Part shown: in pieces, positions 13,737-22,778 of the stretch | How the letters are laid out: each line of letters opens with the position of its first letter | Position numbering within the stretch: the first letter of the stretch is position 1 | From: JBBRVW01 sp038246545 | Lineage (GTDB): Bacteria; Actinomycetota; Actinomycetes; JACCUZ01 | Direction: 5' to 3' | Assembly: GCA_038246545.1 (NCBI GenBank) | Contig: JBBRVW010000051.1 | Location: 1-22,984, forward strand | DNA: 22,984 nt | Program-made: the position numbers and the translations under genes | The notes under the pieces: model-generated | Database searches by the model: none | Told to the model about the DNA's origin: nothing | What the model saw: only the letters and a program-made list of their open reading frames with translations

Positions 13737-16700
13737 TCAGCCGCGCAGCAGGGTGCGGATGGTGCGCAGCGCGACGGACAGGGTCGCCAGGTCGTAGCTG
13801 TCGAGCGACACGATCTCGGTGAGAGTCGCCTCCGCGCGCGCGACGCCCTCGGCGTTCTGCTGCTGCCAGGACGTGATCCGCTCGACCGGCTCGTCCTCGG
13901 GCGACGTCGAGGTGAGCACGTTCTGCGTGAGACCGGCCAGCGCGGCGTAGAGGTCGTAGCGCAGCGCCGAGCGGGCCAGGGCGCTCCATCGGTCGTCGCG
14001 CGGCAGACCCGTGATGCGCGTCAGCATCCGGTCGGCCTCGATGCGCTCCGAGATGGCGAAGTAGACACCGGCGACCTCGCGGGCCGGCAGCTTCTCGGCG
14101 TTCGCGATCTCGACGACGTCCAGCAGCGAGAAGCCGTCGAGCAGGCCCGCCGACCTGCGGGCCAGCTCGGCGGGCACGCCGAAGCCGGTGAACTCGTCGG
14201 CGCGCATCAGCAGCCGCTCCCGCTCGGACCCGACGAGCATCTCCGGAAGGACGGGTGCCAGCTCGTCGAGCGCCGACTGGAAGTGCTCCACGTCCTGCGC
14301 GACGTCGATGGTCGCGCGACGCTGCTGCACCAGCCACCGGATGCTGCGATCGAGCAGTCGCCGTCCCTCGAGGTAGAGCATCGACTGGACCTCGGTCGGG
14401 ATGACGTTGTCGAGAGCCTCGATGCTGTCCCAGTAGTCCTCGAGCCGGTAGATCTCGCGCACGACGCTGTAGGCCCGGACCACCTCGATCGGGCTCGCCC
14501 CGGTCTCCTCCTGCACCCGGTAGACGCACGTCATGCCACCACGGTTGACCAGGTCGTTGGTGACCCAGGTCGTGACGATCTCGCGGCGCAGCGGGTGGCT
14601 GTCGAGGCGGTCGCCGAGCTCGGCGACCAGCCGCGACGGGAAGTAGCGGCGCAGCGCCCCGACGAACCACGCGTCGTCGGGGACGTCCGACTTGAGCACC
14701 GTCGCGGTCAGGCTGATCTTGGAGTACGCCGCCAGCACCGCGAGCTCCGGTGAGGTGAGCCCGAGCCCCGCCGACTCCCGCTTCTCCACCTCCGCCTGCG
14801 AGGGCAGGAACTCCAGGGCCCGGTCGAGCTCACCGCGCGACTCGAGCGCGTTGATGAGCCGCCCGTGCACCGAGAGCATCGCGGGCGCCTGCACCCGGGC
14901 GTTGCCGAGCAGGACGTTCTGCTCGTAGTTGTCGCGCAGCACCAGCCGGCCGACCTCGTCGGTCATCTCGGCGAGCAACGGGTTGCGGCGCGCGCTCGTC
15001 AACGCGCCCTCGCGCGCCGCCTGGTCCAGCAGGACCTTGATGTTCACCTCGTGGTCGGAGGTGTCGACGCCGGCGCTGTTGTCGATCGCGTCGGTGTTGA
15101 TGCGACCGCCCCCGAGGGCGAACTCGATCCGGCCGAGCTGGGTGAGTCCGAGGTTGCCGCCCTCGCCGACGACCTTGACCCTGAGGTCGGAGCCGTTGAC
15201 GCGGATCACGTCGTTCGCCTTGTCTCCGACGTCGGCGTGCGACTCGGTGCTCGCCTTGACGTAGGTGCCGATGCCGCCGTTCCACAGCAGGTCGGTCGGC
15301 GCCAGGAGGATGGCCTTCATCAGCTCGGCCGGGGTCATCGACGTCGTCCCGGTCGGGAGCCCGAGCCGGGCCCGGACCTCCGGCGACACCGGGATCGACT
15401 TGGCGGTCCGCGGGTGCACGCCACCGCCGGCCGAGATCAGGGACGAGTCGTAGTCGGCCCACGACGAGCGGGGCAGGTCGAAGAGACGGCGGCGCTCGAC
15501 GTACGAAGCCGCGGCGTCGGGGTCGGGATCCAGGAACACGTGCCGATGGTCGAACGCCGCCACCAGGCGGGTGTGCTCCGAGAGGAGCATGCCGTTTCCG
15601 AAGACGTCGCCCGACATGTCGCCGACGCCGACGACGGTGAAGTCCTCGCGCTGGGTGTCGACCCCGAGATCGCGGAAGTGGCGCTTGACCGACTCCCAGG
15701 CACCGCGGGCGGTGATGCCCATCGCCTTGTGGTCGTAGCCGACCGACCCACCGGAGGCGAAGGCGTCGCCGAGCCAGAAGCCGTAGTCGATCGCCACGCT
15801 GTTCGCGATGTCGGAGAACGTCGCGGTGCCCTTGTCGGCGGCGACGACGAGATAGGGGTCGTCGCCGTCGTACCGGACCACCTGGGCCGGCGGCGCGACC
15901 TGTCGCTCCCCGTCGACGGTCACCAGGTTGTCGGTGACGTCGAGCAGGCTGCTGATGAACATCCGGTAGCACGCGATGCCCTCGGCCAGGACGGCCTCGC
16001 GGTCGCCCGGGTCGGCCGGCGGCCGCTTGACGACGAAGCCGCCCTTGGCGCCGACCGGCACGATGACCGCGTTCTTGACGCTCTGCGCCTTCACCAGCCC
16101 GAGCACCTCGGTGCGGAAGTCCTCGCGGCGGTCTGACCAGCGCAGGCCACCGCGGGCGACCGGCCCGAAGCGCAGGTGAACGCCCTCGACGCGAGGGCTG
16201 CACACCCAGATCTCGAACTTCGGCCGCGGAGCCGGCAGGTCGGGCACCTGGTGCGGGTCGAGCTTGAACGCGACGTAGCTCTTGGGCCGGCCGTCGGCAC
16301 CGGTCTGGTAGTAGCTGGTGCGCAGCGTGGCCCGGATCGCTCCGAGCAGGGAGCGCAGGATGCGGTCCTGGTCGAGGCTGGCCACCGCGTCGAGAGCACC
16401 GGAGATCTCCTCGAGCAAGCCGTCGACCAGCTCTTCCGACCCGGTGCCGCCCGCCGCCAGCCCGGCTGCGTTCCGGTGCGGGTCGAAGCGCGACTCGAAC
16501 AGCGCAACCAGCAGCCGCGCCAGGTGGGTGTTGGAGCTGAGGCACTCCTCGATGTAGGTCTGGCTGAACGCGGTGCCGCCCTGCCGCAGGTACTTCGAGT
16601 AGGACCTCAGCACCATCGCCTGGCGCCAGGTCAGGCCGGCCCGCAGCACCAGGGCGTTGAAGCCGTCGCTCTCGCACTCGCCGGACCAGATCGCGGCGAA

Positions 16701-18644
16701 CGCCTCCTGGAAGCGCTGGCGCGAGTCGTCGCTGGTCGGTTCGACCGGCTCGTAGCGCAGGCCGAAGTCGTACACCCACGCCGGCGACATGCCGTTCCGC
16801 TCGATGTGGTATGGCCGCTCGTCGACGACCTCGACGCCCATCTCCTTCAGCCGCGGCAGGACCTGCGACAGGGACACCGGCTCGCCGACGTGGAAGAGCT
16901 TGAGCCGCCGGACGCCGTCGCCGGCGTCGCTGGGTGTGTAGAGCTGGAGGTCGATGTCGCCGTCGTTGCCGAGCGCCTCGAGCCGGTGCAGGTCGGCGAC
17001 GGCGTCAACAGCCGGAAGGTCCTCCTTGTACGCCTCGGGGAAGGCGTCGGCGTAGACGTCGGCCAGCCGCACCGCCTTCTCCAGGCCGCTGCTGCTGCGC
17101 AGGGCGTCGAGGAAGTCGTCGTCCCAGGTGCGGGTGGCGAGCACCAGCTGCGTCTCGACCTCGGCCGGGTCGACGTCGGGCACGCTGTGGGTGGGGTCGA
17201 CCCGCACCACGAAATGCAGCCGCGCGAGAACCGACTCGGACACCAGCGCGGTGTAGTCGATGCTGGTGCCCTCGAACGCCTCGAGCAGGATCGACTCCAT
17301 CGCCTGCCGGACGTGGGTCGTGTAGCGGTCACGGGGCAGGTAGACCATGCACGACATGAAGCGGCCGTAGTCGTCACGGCGGAGGAACAGCCGCAGCTGC
17401 CGCCGCTCCTGCAGGTGGAGCACCGCCATCGCGGTGGCCTCGAGGTCGTCCGTGGAGATCTGGAACAGCTCGTCGCGCGGGTAGGTCTCGAGGATGGCGA
17501 GCAGATCCTTGCCGGAGTGGCTGTTGGCCGAGAAGCCGCTGCGTGCAAGCACCTCGGCTGCCTTGCGCCGCAGCACCGGGATGTGGTGGATGCTCTCGTT
17601 GTAGGCGGCGGACGTGAACAGCCCGAGGAACCGCCGCTCCCCCACCACGTTGCCCTCGGCGTCGAAGGACTTCACGCCGACGTAGTCGAGGTAGGCGGGT
17701 CGGTGCACGGTCGAGCGACTGTTCGCCTTGGTCACCACGCAGAGCGTGCGCTGCCGGGCCAGGGCTGCGACGTCGCGCGGCAGCCGCCCGTAGTCGGGTT
17801 CCTGCGGCTGGTCCGCGCGCAGGATGCCGAGGCCGCTGCCCGCGACGGCGACCAGCCGGTCACCCTCCCCGTCGTCATCGGGCCGCAGCAGGTACTCGCG
17901 GTAGCCCAGGAACGTGAAGTGCGCCGCGGCGAGCCAGCGGAGCAGCTCGGCGGCCTCCTCGACCTCACGGCTGTCGATGCCCGCGGGCGGGGAGGTGGCG
18001 ACCTCGTCGGCGACCTGGCCGGCCCGGGCCTGCATCTTGGGCCAGTCCTCGACAGCTTCGCGGACGTCGCGCAGCACGCGGTCGAGGGCGGTGGCCAGCT
18101 CGTCGCGCGCCCCTGCGTCGGGCTCCCGGTCGATCTCGACGTGCATCCAGGACTCGAGGGCGGCGTCACCGCCGACCTCCTCCGGGGTGGTGCCGTCGCA
18201 GACCTCGAGCAGCCGACCGGCGACGTCGCGCCGGACCACCAGCTGCGGGTGGATGACGAGGTGGATGGCCAGCCCCTGACGGCTGAGCTCAGCCGTGACG
18301 GAGTCGACCAGGAAGGGCATGTCGTCGCACACGACCTCGACGACCGAGTGCGATGGGAGACTTTGGTCGTCGTCGGTCTCGGGCGTCGACACCCGGACGG
18401 TGGCGGTGCCCTGCGGGCGGCTGCCGGCGAGCTCGCGGTGCGCGAGCGCGTCGTCGAGCACGTCCTCGGCCGAGCGGGTCACGACGTCCTCGGCGGACAC
18501 GTGCCGGTAGTAGCGGTGCAGGAAGGTGCGCAGACCGTCGGGCCGGGCACCGTGCCCACCACGCTCGAGGGCGGCCGCCCGGTCGAGCAGCTCGGTCTTG
18601 GCCTGCTGCAGAGCCGCGTGCCTGTCCGTCATGATCGCCGACAT
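13737..18644 (-). CDS. gdh: NAD-specific glutamate dehydrogenase, large (180-kDa) class
   Basis: 1635 aa, the length of the L_180 GDH class (Streptomyces clavuligerus type; mycobacterial Rv2476c). Oxidatively deaminates glutamate to 2-oxoglutarate with NAD, a mainly catabolic role, in the cytosol. The catalytic core is in the middle: GGLRWSDRREDFRTEVLG, then VKNAVIVPVGAKGGFV with K867 the likely catalytic lysine, then DMSGDVFGNGMLLSE and NGGIGTYVKAS. The long N-terminal half has the ACT-like/regulatory modules of this class (MPFLVDSVTAEL; the FTFLGYREYLL segment). ATG 18644 is chosen: GAGG lies 9 bases upstream on the minus strand and the family starts near here; ATG 18632 is a second option without a ribosome site. 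A 16-bp tandem repeat lies just upstream. In M. tuberculosis this class is controlled through GarA; no garA is in view. Confidence 0.95.
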   Translation of the reverse strand: MSAIMTDRHAALQQAKTELLDRAAALERGGHGARPDGLRTFLHRYYRHVSAEDVVTRSAEDVLDDALAHRELAGSRPQGTATVRVSTPETDDDQSLPSHSVVEVVCDDMPFLVDSVTAELSRQGLAIHLVIHPQLVVRRDVAGRLLEVCDGTTPEEVGGDAALESWMHVEIDREPDAGARDELATALDRVLRDVREAVEDWPKMQARAGQVADEVATSPPAGIDSREVEEAAELLRWLAAAHFTFLGYREYLLRPDDDGEGDRLVAVAGSGLGILRADQPQEPDYGRLPRDVAALARQRTLCVVTKANSRSTVHRPAYLDYVGVKSFDAEGNVVGERRFLGLFTSAAYNESIHHIPVLRRKAAEVLARSGFSANSHSGKDLLAILETYPRDELFQISTDDLEATAMAVLHLQERRQLRLFLRRDDYGRFMSCMVYLPRDRYTTHVRQAMESILLEAFEGTSIDYTALVSESVLARLHFVVRVDPTHSVPDVDPAEVETQLVLATRTWDDDFLDALRSSSGLEKAVRLADVYADAFPEAYKEDLPAVDAVADLHRLEALGNDGDIDLQLYTPSDAGDGVRRLKLFHVGEPVSLSQVLPRLKEMGVEVVDERPYHIERNGMSPAWVYDFGLRYEPVEPTSDDSRQRFQEAFAAIWSGECESDGFNALVLRAGLTWRQAMVLRSYSKYLRQGGTAFSQTYIEECLSSNTHLARLLVALFESRFDPHRNAAGLAAGGTGSEELVDGLLEEISGALDAVASLDQDRILRSLLGAIRATLRTSYYQTGADGRPKSYVAFKLDPHQVPDLPAPRPKFEIWVCSPRVEGVHLRFGPVARGGLRWSDRREDFRTEVLGLVKAQSVKNAVIVPVGAKGGFVVKRPPADPGDREAVLAEGIACYRMFISSLLDVTDNLVTVDGERQVAPPAQVVRYDGDDPYLVVAADKGTATFSDIANSVAIDYGFWLGDAFASGGSVGYDHKAMGITARGAWESVKRHFRDLGVDTQREDFTVVGVGDMSGDVFGNGMLLSEHTRLVAAFDHRHVFLDPDPDAAASYVERRRLFDLPRSSWADYDSSLISAGGGVHPRTAKSIPVSPEVRARLGLPTGTTSMTPAELMKAILLAPTDLLWNGGIGTYVKASTESHADVGDKANDVIRVNGSDLRVKVVGEGGNLGLTQLGRIEFALGGGRINTDAIDNSAGVDTSDHEVNIKVLLDQAAREGALTSARRNPLLAEMTDEVGRLVLRDNYEQNVLLGNARVQAPAMLSVHGRLINALESRGELDRALEFLPSQAEVEKRESAGLGLTSPELAVLAAYSKISLTATVLKSDVPDDAWFVGALRRYFPSRLVAELGDRLDSHPLRREIVTTWVTNDLVNRGGMTCVYRVQEETGASPIEVVRAYSVVREIYRLEDYWDSIEALDNVIPTEVQSMLYLEGRRLLDRSIRWLVQQRRATIDVAQDVEHFQSALDELAPVLPEMLVGSERERLLMRADEFTGFGVPAELARRSAGLLDGFSLLDVVEIANAEKLPAREVAGVYFAISERIEADRMLTRITGLPRDDRWSALARSALRYDLYAALAGLTQNVLTSTSPEDEPVERITSWQQQNAEGVARAEATLTEIVSLDSYDLATLSVALRTIRTLLRG

Positions 18645-18661
18645 CGTCGTCGTCCTCGTCC

Positions 18662-18709
18662 CGCCCTGTTCCCTGCTCGCCCTGTTCCCTGGTCGCCCGG
18701 CTCCCGGTG
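18662..18709. repeat. 16-bp tandem repeat in the gdh leader
   Basis: Three adjacent 16-base units: 18662-18677 and 18678-18693 differ at one position (CGCCCTGTTCCCTGCT and CGCCCTGTTCCCTGGT); 18694-18709 is a diverged third copy (CGCCCGGCTCCCGGTG). On the coding strand each good unit holds CAGGGAACAGGGCG. The block ends 18 bases upstream of the gdh ATG and would lie in its 5' UTR or promoter. It could be a direct-repeat protein site, an RNA element or simple slippage. Confidence 0.7.
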
Positions 18710-18740
18710 CCGCGCCCACGACGTCGGGGGCGCGCTGACC

Positions 18741-18746
18741 AACCTA
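18741..18746 (-). promoter_or_regulatory. Possible -10 box for gdh
   Basis: Minus-strand TAGGTT in the 146-base gap between the tryptophan dioxygenase stop and the gdh start. It fits TANNNT but the -35 zone (GTCCAC) is poor. If real, the leader would be about 90 bases and contain the 16-bp repeats. gdh could instead be read through from the upstream dioxygenase gene. Confidence 0.3.
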
Positions 18747-18790
18747 GCCCCGGCGTCTCGCTCCGTGGACACGCCCCACCGATGTCGCCC

Positions 18791-19624
18791 TCACAGGTGC
18801 GAGCGGAGCTCCCAGAGCAGCGGGTAGTAGTGCAGACCCAGCCGGGACCGGAGGTACGGCGACCCGCTCGAGCCGCCCGTGCCCGACTTCGTACCGATCT
18901 GGCGCTCGACCATCAGGACGTGCCGGGCCCGCCACATCGCAGCGTTCGCGTCGTGGTCGAGCAACCGCTCGGCGAGCTCCCAGACCTCGCCGTAGCGCGG
19001 TCGGTTCGCGGCCACGGTGAGCAGCGACGCCGTGAGCTGCTCGTCGTCGTCAGTCGCCAGGCCGGCGCCCCGCACGACGTGCAGGAAGGCGTCCCAAAGC
19101 GACGGCTCCTCGAGGCGCAGCTCGAGCCTGGCCCGCTCCTGGTCGGTGAGCCCGCGGAAGCGGTCCAGGTAGCCGGGGTCCTTGGCGCCGGAGAGGAACT
19201 CCAGCTCCCGGAACTGCACGCTCTGGAAGCCGCTCGCCGGGGCCAGGCGGTCCCGGAAGACCAGGAAGTCCTGCGGGGTCATCGTCTCCAGGACGCCCAC
19301 CTGCCGGATCAGCACGTCCTCGATCGCGACGACCCGGCCGAGCAGGTGGCGGGCCCGCCAGAGGTGGCCGGAGAACATCTCCTCGCGCACGGCGCCCAGC
19401 TCGTGCAGCAGCTGCTTGAACCACAGCTCGTAGACCTGGTGGATCGTGATGAACAGCAGCTCGTCGTGCGCCGGTGGGTCGGACTCGAGCCGCTGCTGGT
19501 CGAGCAGCTGCGGGATCCGCAGGTAGGAGCCGTAGGTGAGCCTCGCCCCCTCCTCGCCGAAGTGTCGGTCCGCCACCGCGCCGTCGGGTGCGCTGGCTGC
19601 TCTGTCCTGCTCCGCGTCGGTCAC
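18791..19624 (-). CDS. kynA: Tryptophan 2,3-dioxygenase
   Basis: 277 aa. Haem enzyme opening the indole ring of L-tryptophan with O2 to N-formylkynurenine, first step of the kynurenine route, cytosolic. Motifs: TYGSYLRIPQLLDQQ (30-44), LLFITIHQVYELWFKQLLHE (57-75) with H62 the substrate-side His, RDRLAPASGFQSVQFRELEF (124-143) with substrate-contacting Arg, and WRARHVLMVERQIG (231-244) where H235 is the expected proximal haem ligand, followed by GTKSGTGGSSGSPYLR (244-259). Length is normal. GTG 19624 is chosen: minus-strand TACCCT sits 7 bases upstream (leaderless pattern). No kynureninase or formamidase gene is in the window. gdh follows on the same strand after 146 bases; the upstream neighbour (DUF402) is divergent, with 43 bases between starts. 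Confidence 0.95.
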   Translation of the reverse strand: MTDAEQDRAASAPDGAVADRHFGEEGARLTYGSYLRIPQLLDQQRLESDPPAHDELLFITIHQVYELWFKQLLHELGAVREEMFSGHLWRARHLLGRVVAIEDVLIRQVGVLETMTPQDFLVFRDRLAPASGFQSVQFRELEFLSGAKDPGYLDRFRGLTDQERARLELRLEEPSLWDAFLHVVRGAGLATDDDEQLTASLLTVAANRPRYGEVWELAERLLDHDANAAMWRARHVLMVERQIGTKSGTGGSSGSPYLRSRLGLHYYPLLWELRSHL

Positions 19625-19631
19625 GGCGCCG

Positions 19632-19637
19632 AGGGTA
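19632..19637 (-). promoter_or_regulatory. -10 box of a putative leaderless promoter (tryptophan dioxygenase)
   Basis: Minus-strand TACCCT, 7 bases upstream of GTG 19624. It is exactly 17 bases from the divergent TAGGGT at 19655-19660, so each hexamer occupies the -35 slot of the opposite promoter. Confidence 0.55.
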
Positions 19638-19654
19638 GTGCGGGCGAGGACCCG

Positions 19655-19660
19655 TAGGGT
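19655..19660 (+). promoter_or_regulatory. -10 box of a putative leaderless promoter (DUF402 gene)
   Basis: TAGGGT, 7 bases before GTG 19668. No Shine-Dalgarno precedes the start. It is the mirror partner of the dioxygenase -10 box, with a 17-base spacer between them. Confidence 0.55.
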
Positions 19661-19667
19661 CGCCGGT

Positions 19668-20186
19668 GTGGTGCTGCACGCGGGGGACGCCGTCGACGTC
19701 CGGTTCACCAAGTGGGGCGGCGGGCGGCACTGGGAGTTCCCCCTCACCGTGCTCGGGACGGACGAGCACGGCGTCTGGGCGGGCGCCCGGACGGGAACGT
19801 ACCTGTGGCGGCCGGCAGCGCAGTTCACCTCTCGGTTCGACTGGGTGACGCTGGTCCCGCACGAGGCTGCCTGGGGGGCGTCGTTCTACGACGCCCCCGA
19901 CCAGCCGATCTCGGCGTACGTCGACATGACCACGCCGGCGCAGTGGTCCGGTCGCACCGTGTCGCTGGTCGACCTGGACCTCGACGTCGTCCTGGGTCGC
20001 GACGGCTCGCTCTTCGTCGACGACGAGGACGAGTTCGAGCAGCACCAGGTCGGGCTGGGCTATCCCGCGGATGTGGTCGCGATGGCCCGACGCTCGGCCG
20101 ACGACGTCTTCGCAGCGATCGCTGAGGGCGTCGAACCGTTCGCGACGGCAGGCGGCCGCCGGCTTGCGCAGTGGAGATCGGCGTGA
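19668..20186 (+). CDS. DUF402 (FomD/NtdP-like) protein
   Basis: 172 aa. Family members are small beta-barrel, metal-dependent phosphohydrolases (FomD hydrolyses cytidylyl phosphonates; NtdP acts on nucleoside di/triphosphates). The core pattern is present: FYDAPDQPISAYVDMTTPA (73-91), SLVDLDLDVVLGRDG (99-113; D102, D104, D106) and the acidic DDEDEFEQHQ (118-127) followed by GYP (131-133); these acidic residues are the expected metal ligands. No signal peptide or membrane helix, so cytosolic. Start GTG 19668 begins just before the barrel (HAGDAVDVRFTKW) and has TAGGGT 7 bases upstream; longer in-frame starts would run into the divergent dioxygenase promoter. Its stop overlaps the next gene's GTG. 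Substrate unknown; a house-cleaning nucleotide or phosphonate role is possible. Confidence 0.8.
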   Translation: MVLHAGDAVDVRFTKWGGGRHWEFPLTVLGTDEHGVWAGARTGTYLWRPAAQFTSRFDWVTLVPHEAAWGASFYDAPDQPISAYVDMTTPAQWSGRTVSLVDLDLDVVLGRDGSLFVDDEDEFEQHQVGLGYPADVVAMARRSADDVFAAIAEGVEPFATAGGRRLAQWRSA

Positions 20187-20815
20187 GTCTCGGCGACGTG
20201 CTCCGCGCGGCCGCGGACGGGCGGCCGCCCGAGCCGAACGGCACCGTCGAGGTACTGCCGCAGCACGGCCGCGCAGCGGGGGTGGTGGCGTTCTCGGCGC
20301 ACTTCATCGTGTGCGCCGACGTCGACCACCACTGGGTGCGCGACCAGCTGCCGCCCGGCGACTACAACGCTCCACTCGGGGCGCGCTTCCTTGTCGCGCT
20401 GGCCGACCAGATCGGTGCGGGCATCGGCTCGATCGACGCCGTGCTCGTCGCCCGCGGCACCGGAGCGGCGACCGCCGACGGGCTCGAGGAGATCAACGCC
20501 AGGGAGCACCCGCGGGTGGTGCGCGCCCTGCGCTACCGGGACGACGTTCGGGTCTGGCGCACCGCTGACGGTGCCGGGCACGTCCTGGTCGGGCGCGGAC
20601 TGGCCGACCGGTGGGAGACCGCGTTCGAGGTGGAGCCGGCGGCACGGGGCCGGGGGCTCGGCCGTCGCTTGGCGGCCGCAGCGACCGCGCTGGTACCAGC
20701 CGGCGAGCAGATGTGGGCGCAGGTGGCGCCGGGAAACGCCGCGTCGCTGCGCGCGGTGCTGGCCGCCGGCTACACGCCGGTGTGCGCCGAGGTGCTGCTC
20801 CCGTCGCGCTCCTGA
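20183..20815 (+). CDS. GNAT-fold acetyltransferase with extra N-terminal domain
   Basis: 210 aa. The C-terminal half is a GNAT acetyltransferase: acetyl-CoA loop VEPAARGRGLGRRLAAAA (150-167) and VAPGNAASLRAVLAAGYTPV (181-200). The first 110 residues contain a conserved-looking block (AFSAHFIVCADVDHHWVRDQL; PLGARFLVALADQIGAGIGS) that I do not recognise and may hold the acceptor-binding part. Start GTG 20183 overlaps the DUF402 stop (GTGA) and has GGAG at 20173-20176 with 6-base spacing; the in-frame GTG 20171 has no ribosome site. Tight coupling implies shared expression with the DUF402 protein, not necessarily one pathway. Acceptor unknown. It ends 7 bases from the convergent small gene. Confidence 0.78.
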   Translation: MSLGDVLRAAADGRPPEPNGTVEVLPQHGRAAGVVAFSAHFIVCADVDHHWVRDQLPPGDYNAPLGARFLVALADQIGAGIGSIDAVLVARGTGAATADGLEEINAREHPRVVRALRYRDDVRVWRTADGAGHVLVGRGLADRWETAFEVEPAARGRGLGRRLAAAATALVPAGEQMWAQVAPGNAASLRAVLAAGYTPVCAEVLLPSRS

Positions 20816-20822
20816 CGGAGGT

Positions 20823-21077
20823 CTACTCCTCGCGTCGGAACCTGTCGCGGAGCCGTGCCCGCACGTCGCGGTCCAGGTGGTCGAAACCTCGATCAACGGC
20901 GTCGAACCGGGCATCGACCGACACCTGGAACCCGGCGAGCCGAGCGTCGAACGTCGTCTCCAGGCCATGGATGCAGGCATCGAGGCGGTCGCGGACCTGC
21001 TGGACGACCAGGCTGCCGATGACACCGAGCAGCACGCCCACCAGGCCAAGCAGCGACCAGCCCTGCGCATCGGTCAC
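20823..21077 (-). CDS. Small membrane-anchored coiled-coil protein, unknown
   Basis: 84 aa, unrecognised. One hydrophobic helix near the N-terminus (about residues 7-26, WSLLGLVGVLLGVIGSLVVQ) followed by a charged amphipathic stretch (about 28-80) with a repeating aromatic/charged pattern (TFDARLAGF, RFDAVDRGFDHLDRDVRARL), likely a coiled coil in the cytoplasm or outside. Start GTG 21077 is chosen since AGGAGG lies 5 bases upstream on the minus strand; GTG 21083 would overlap that site. It lies 75 bases downstream of pruA on the same strand and may be co-transcribed. The layout resembles small membrane proteins that oligomerise through a helical tail; no function can be assigned. Confidence 0.65.
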   Translation of the reverse strand: MTDAQGWSLLGLVGVLLGVIGSLVVQQVRDRLDACIHGLETTFDARLAGFQVSVDARFDAVDRGFDHLDRDVRARLRDRFRREE

Positions 21078-21152
21078 CGCCACCTCCTAGTCACGACGAG
21101 TCTGGTACGGCGAAAGCGTCCTGACCCGAGACCGACGCCTGTCTGTGGACGG

Positions 21153-22778
<1,626 letters not shown>

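Noticed and set aside
16176..18827. 883-codon open frame on the plus strand opposite gdh
   Set aside because: It is antisense to a full-length, motif-complete GDH, has no recognisable domain and a His/Val/Glu/Arg-rich composition typical of GC-rich shadow frames.
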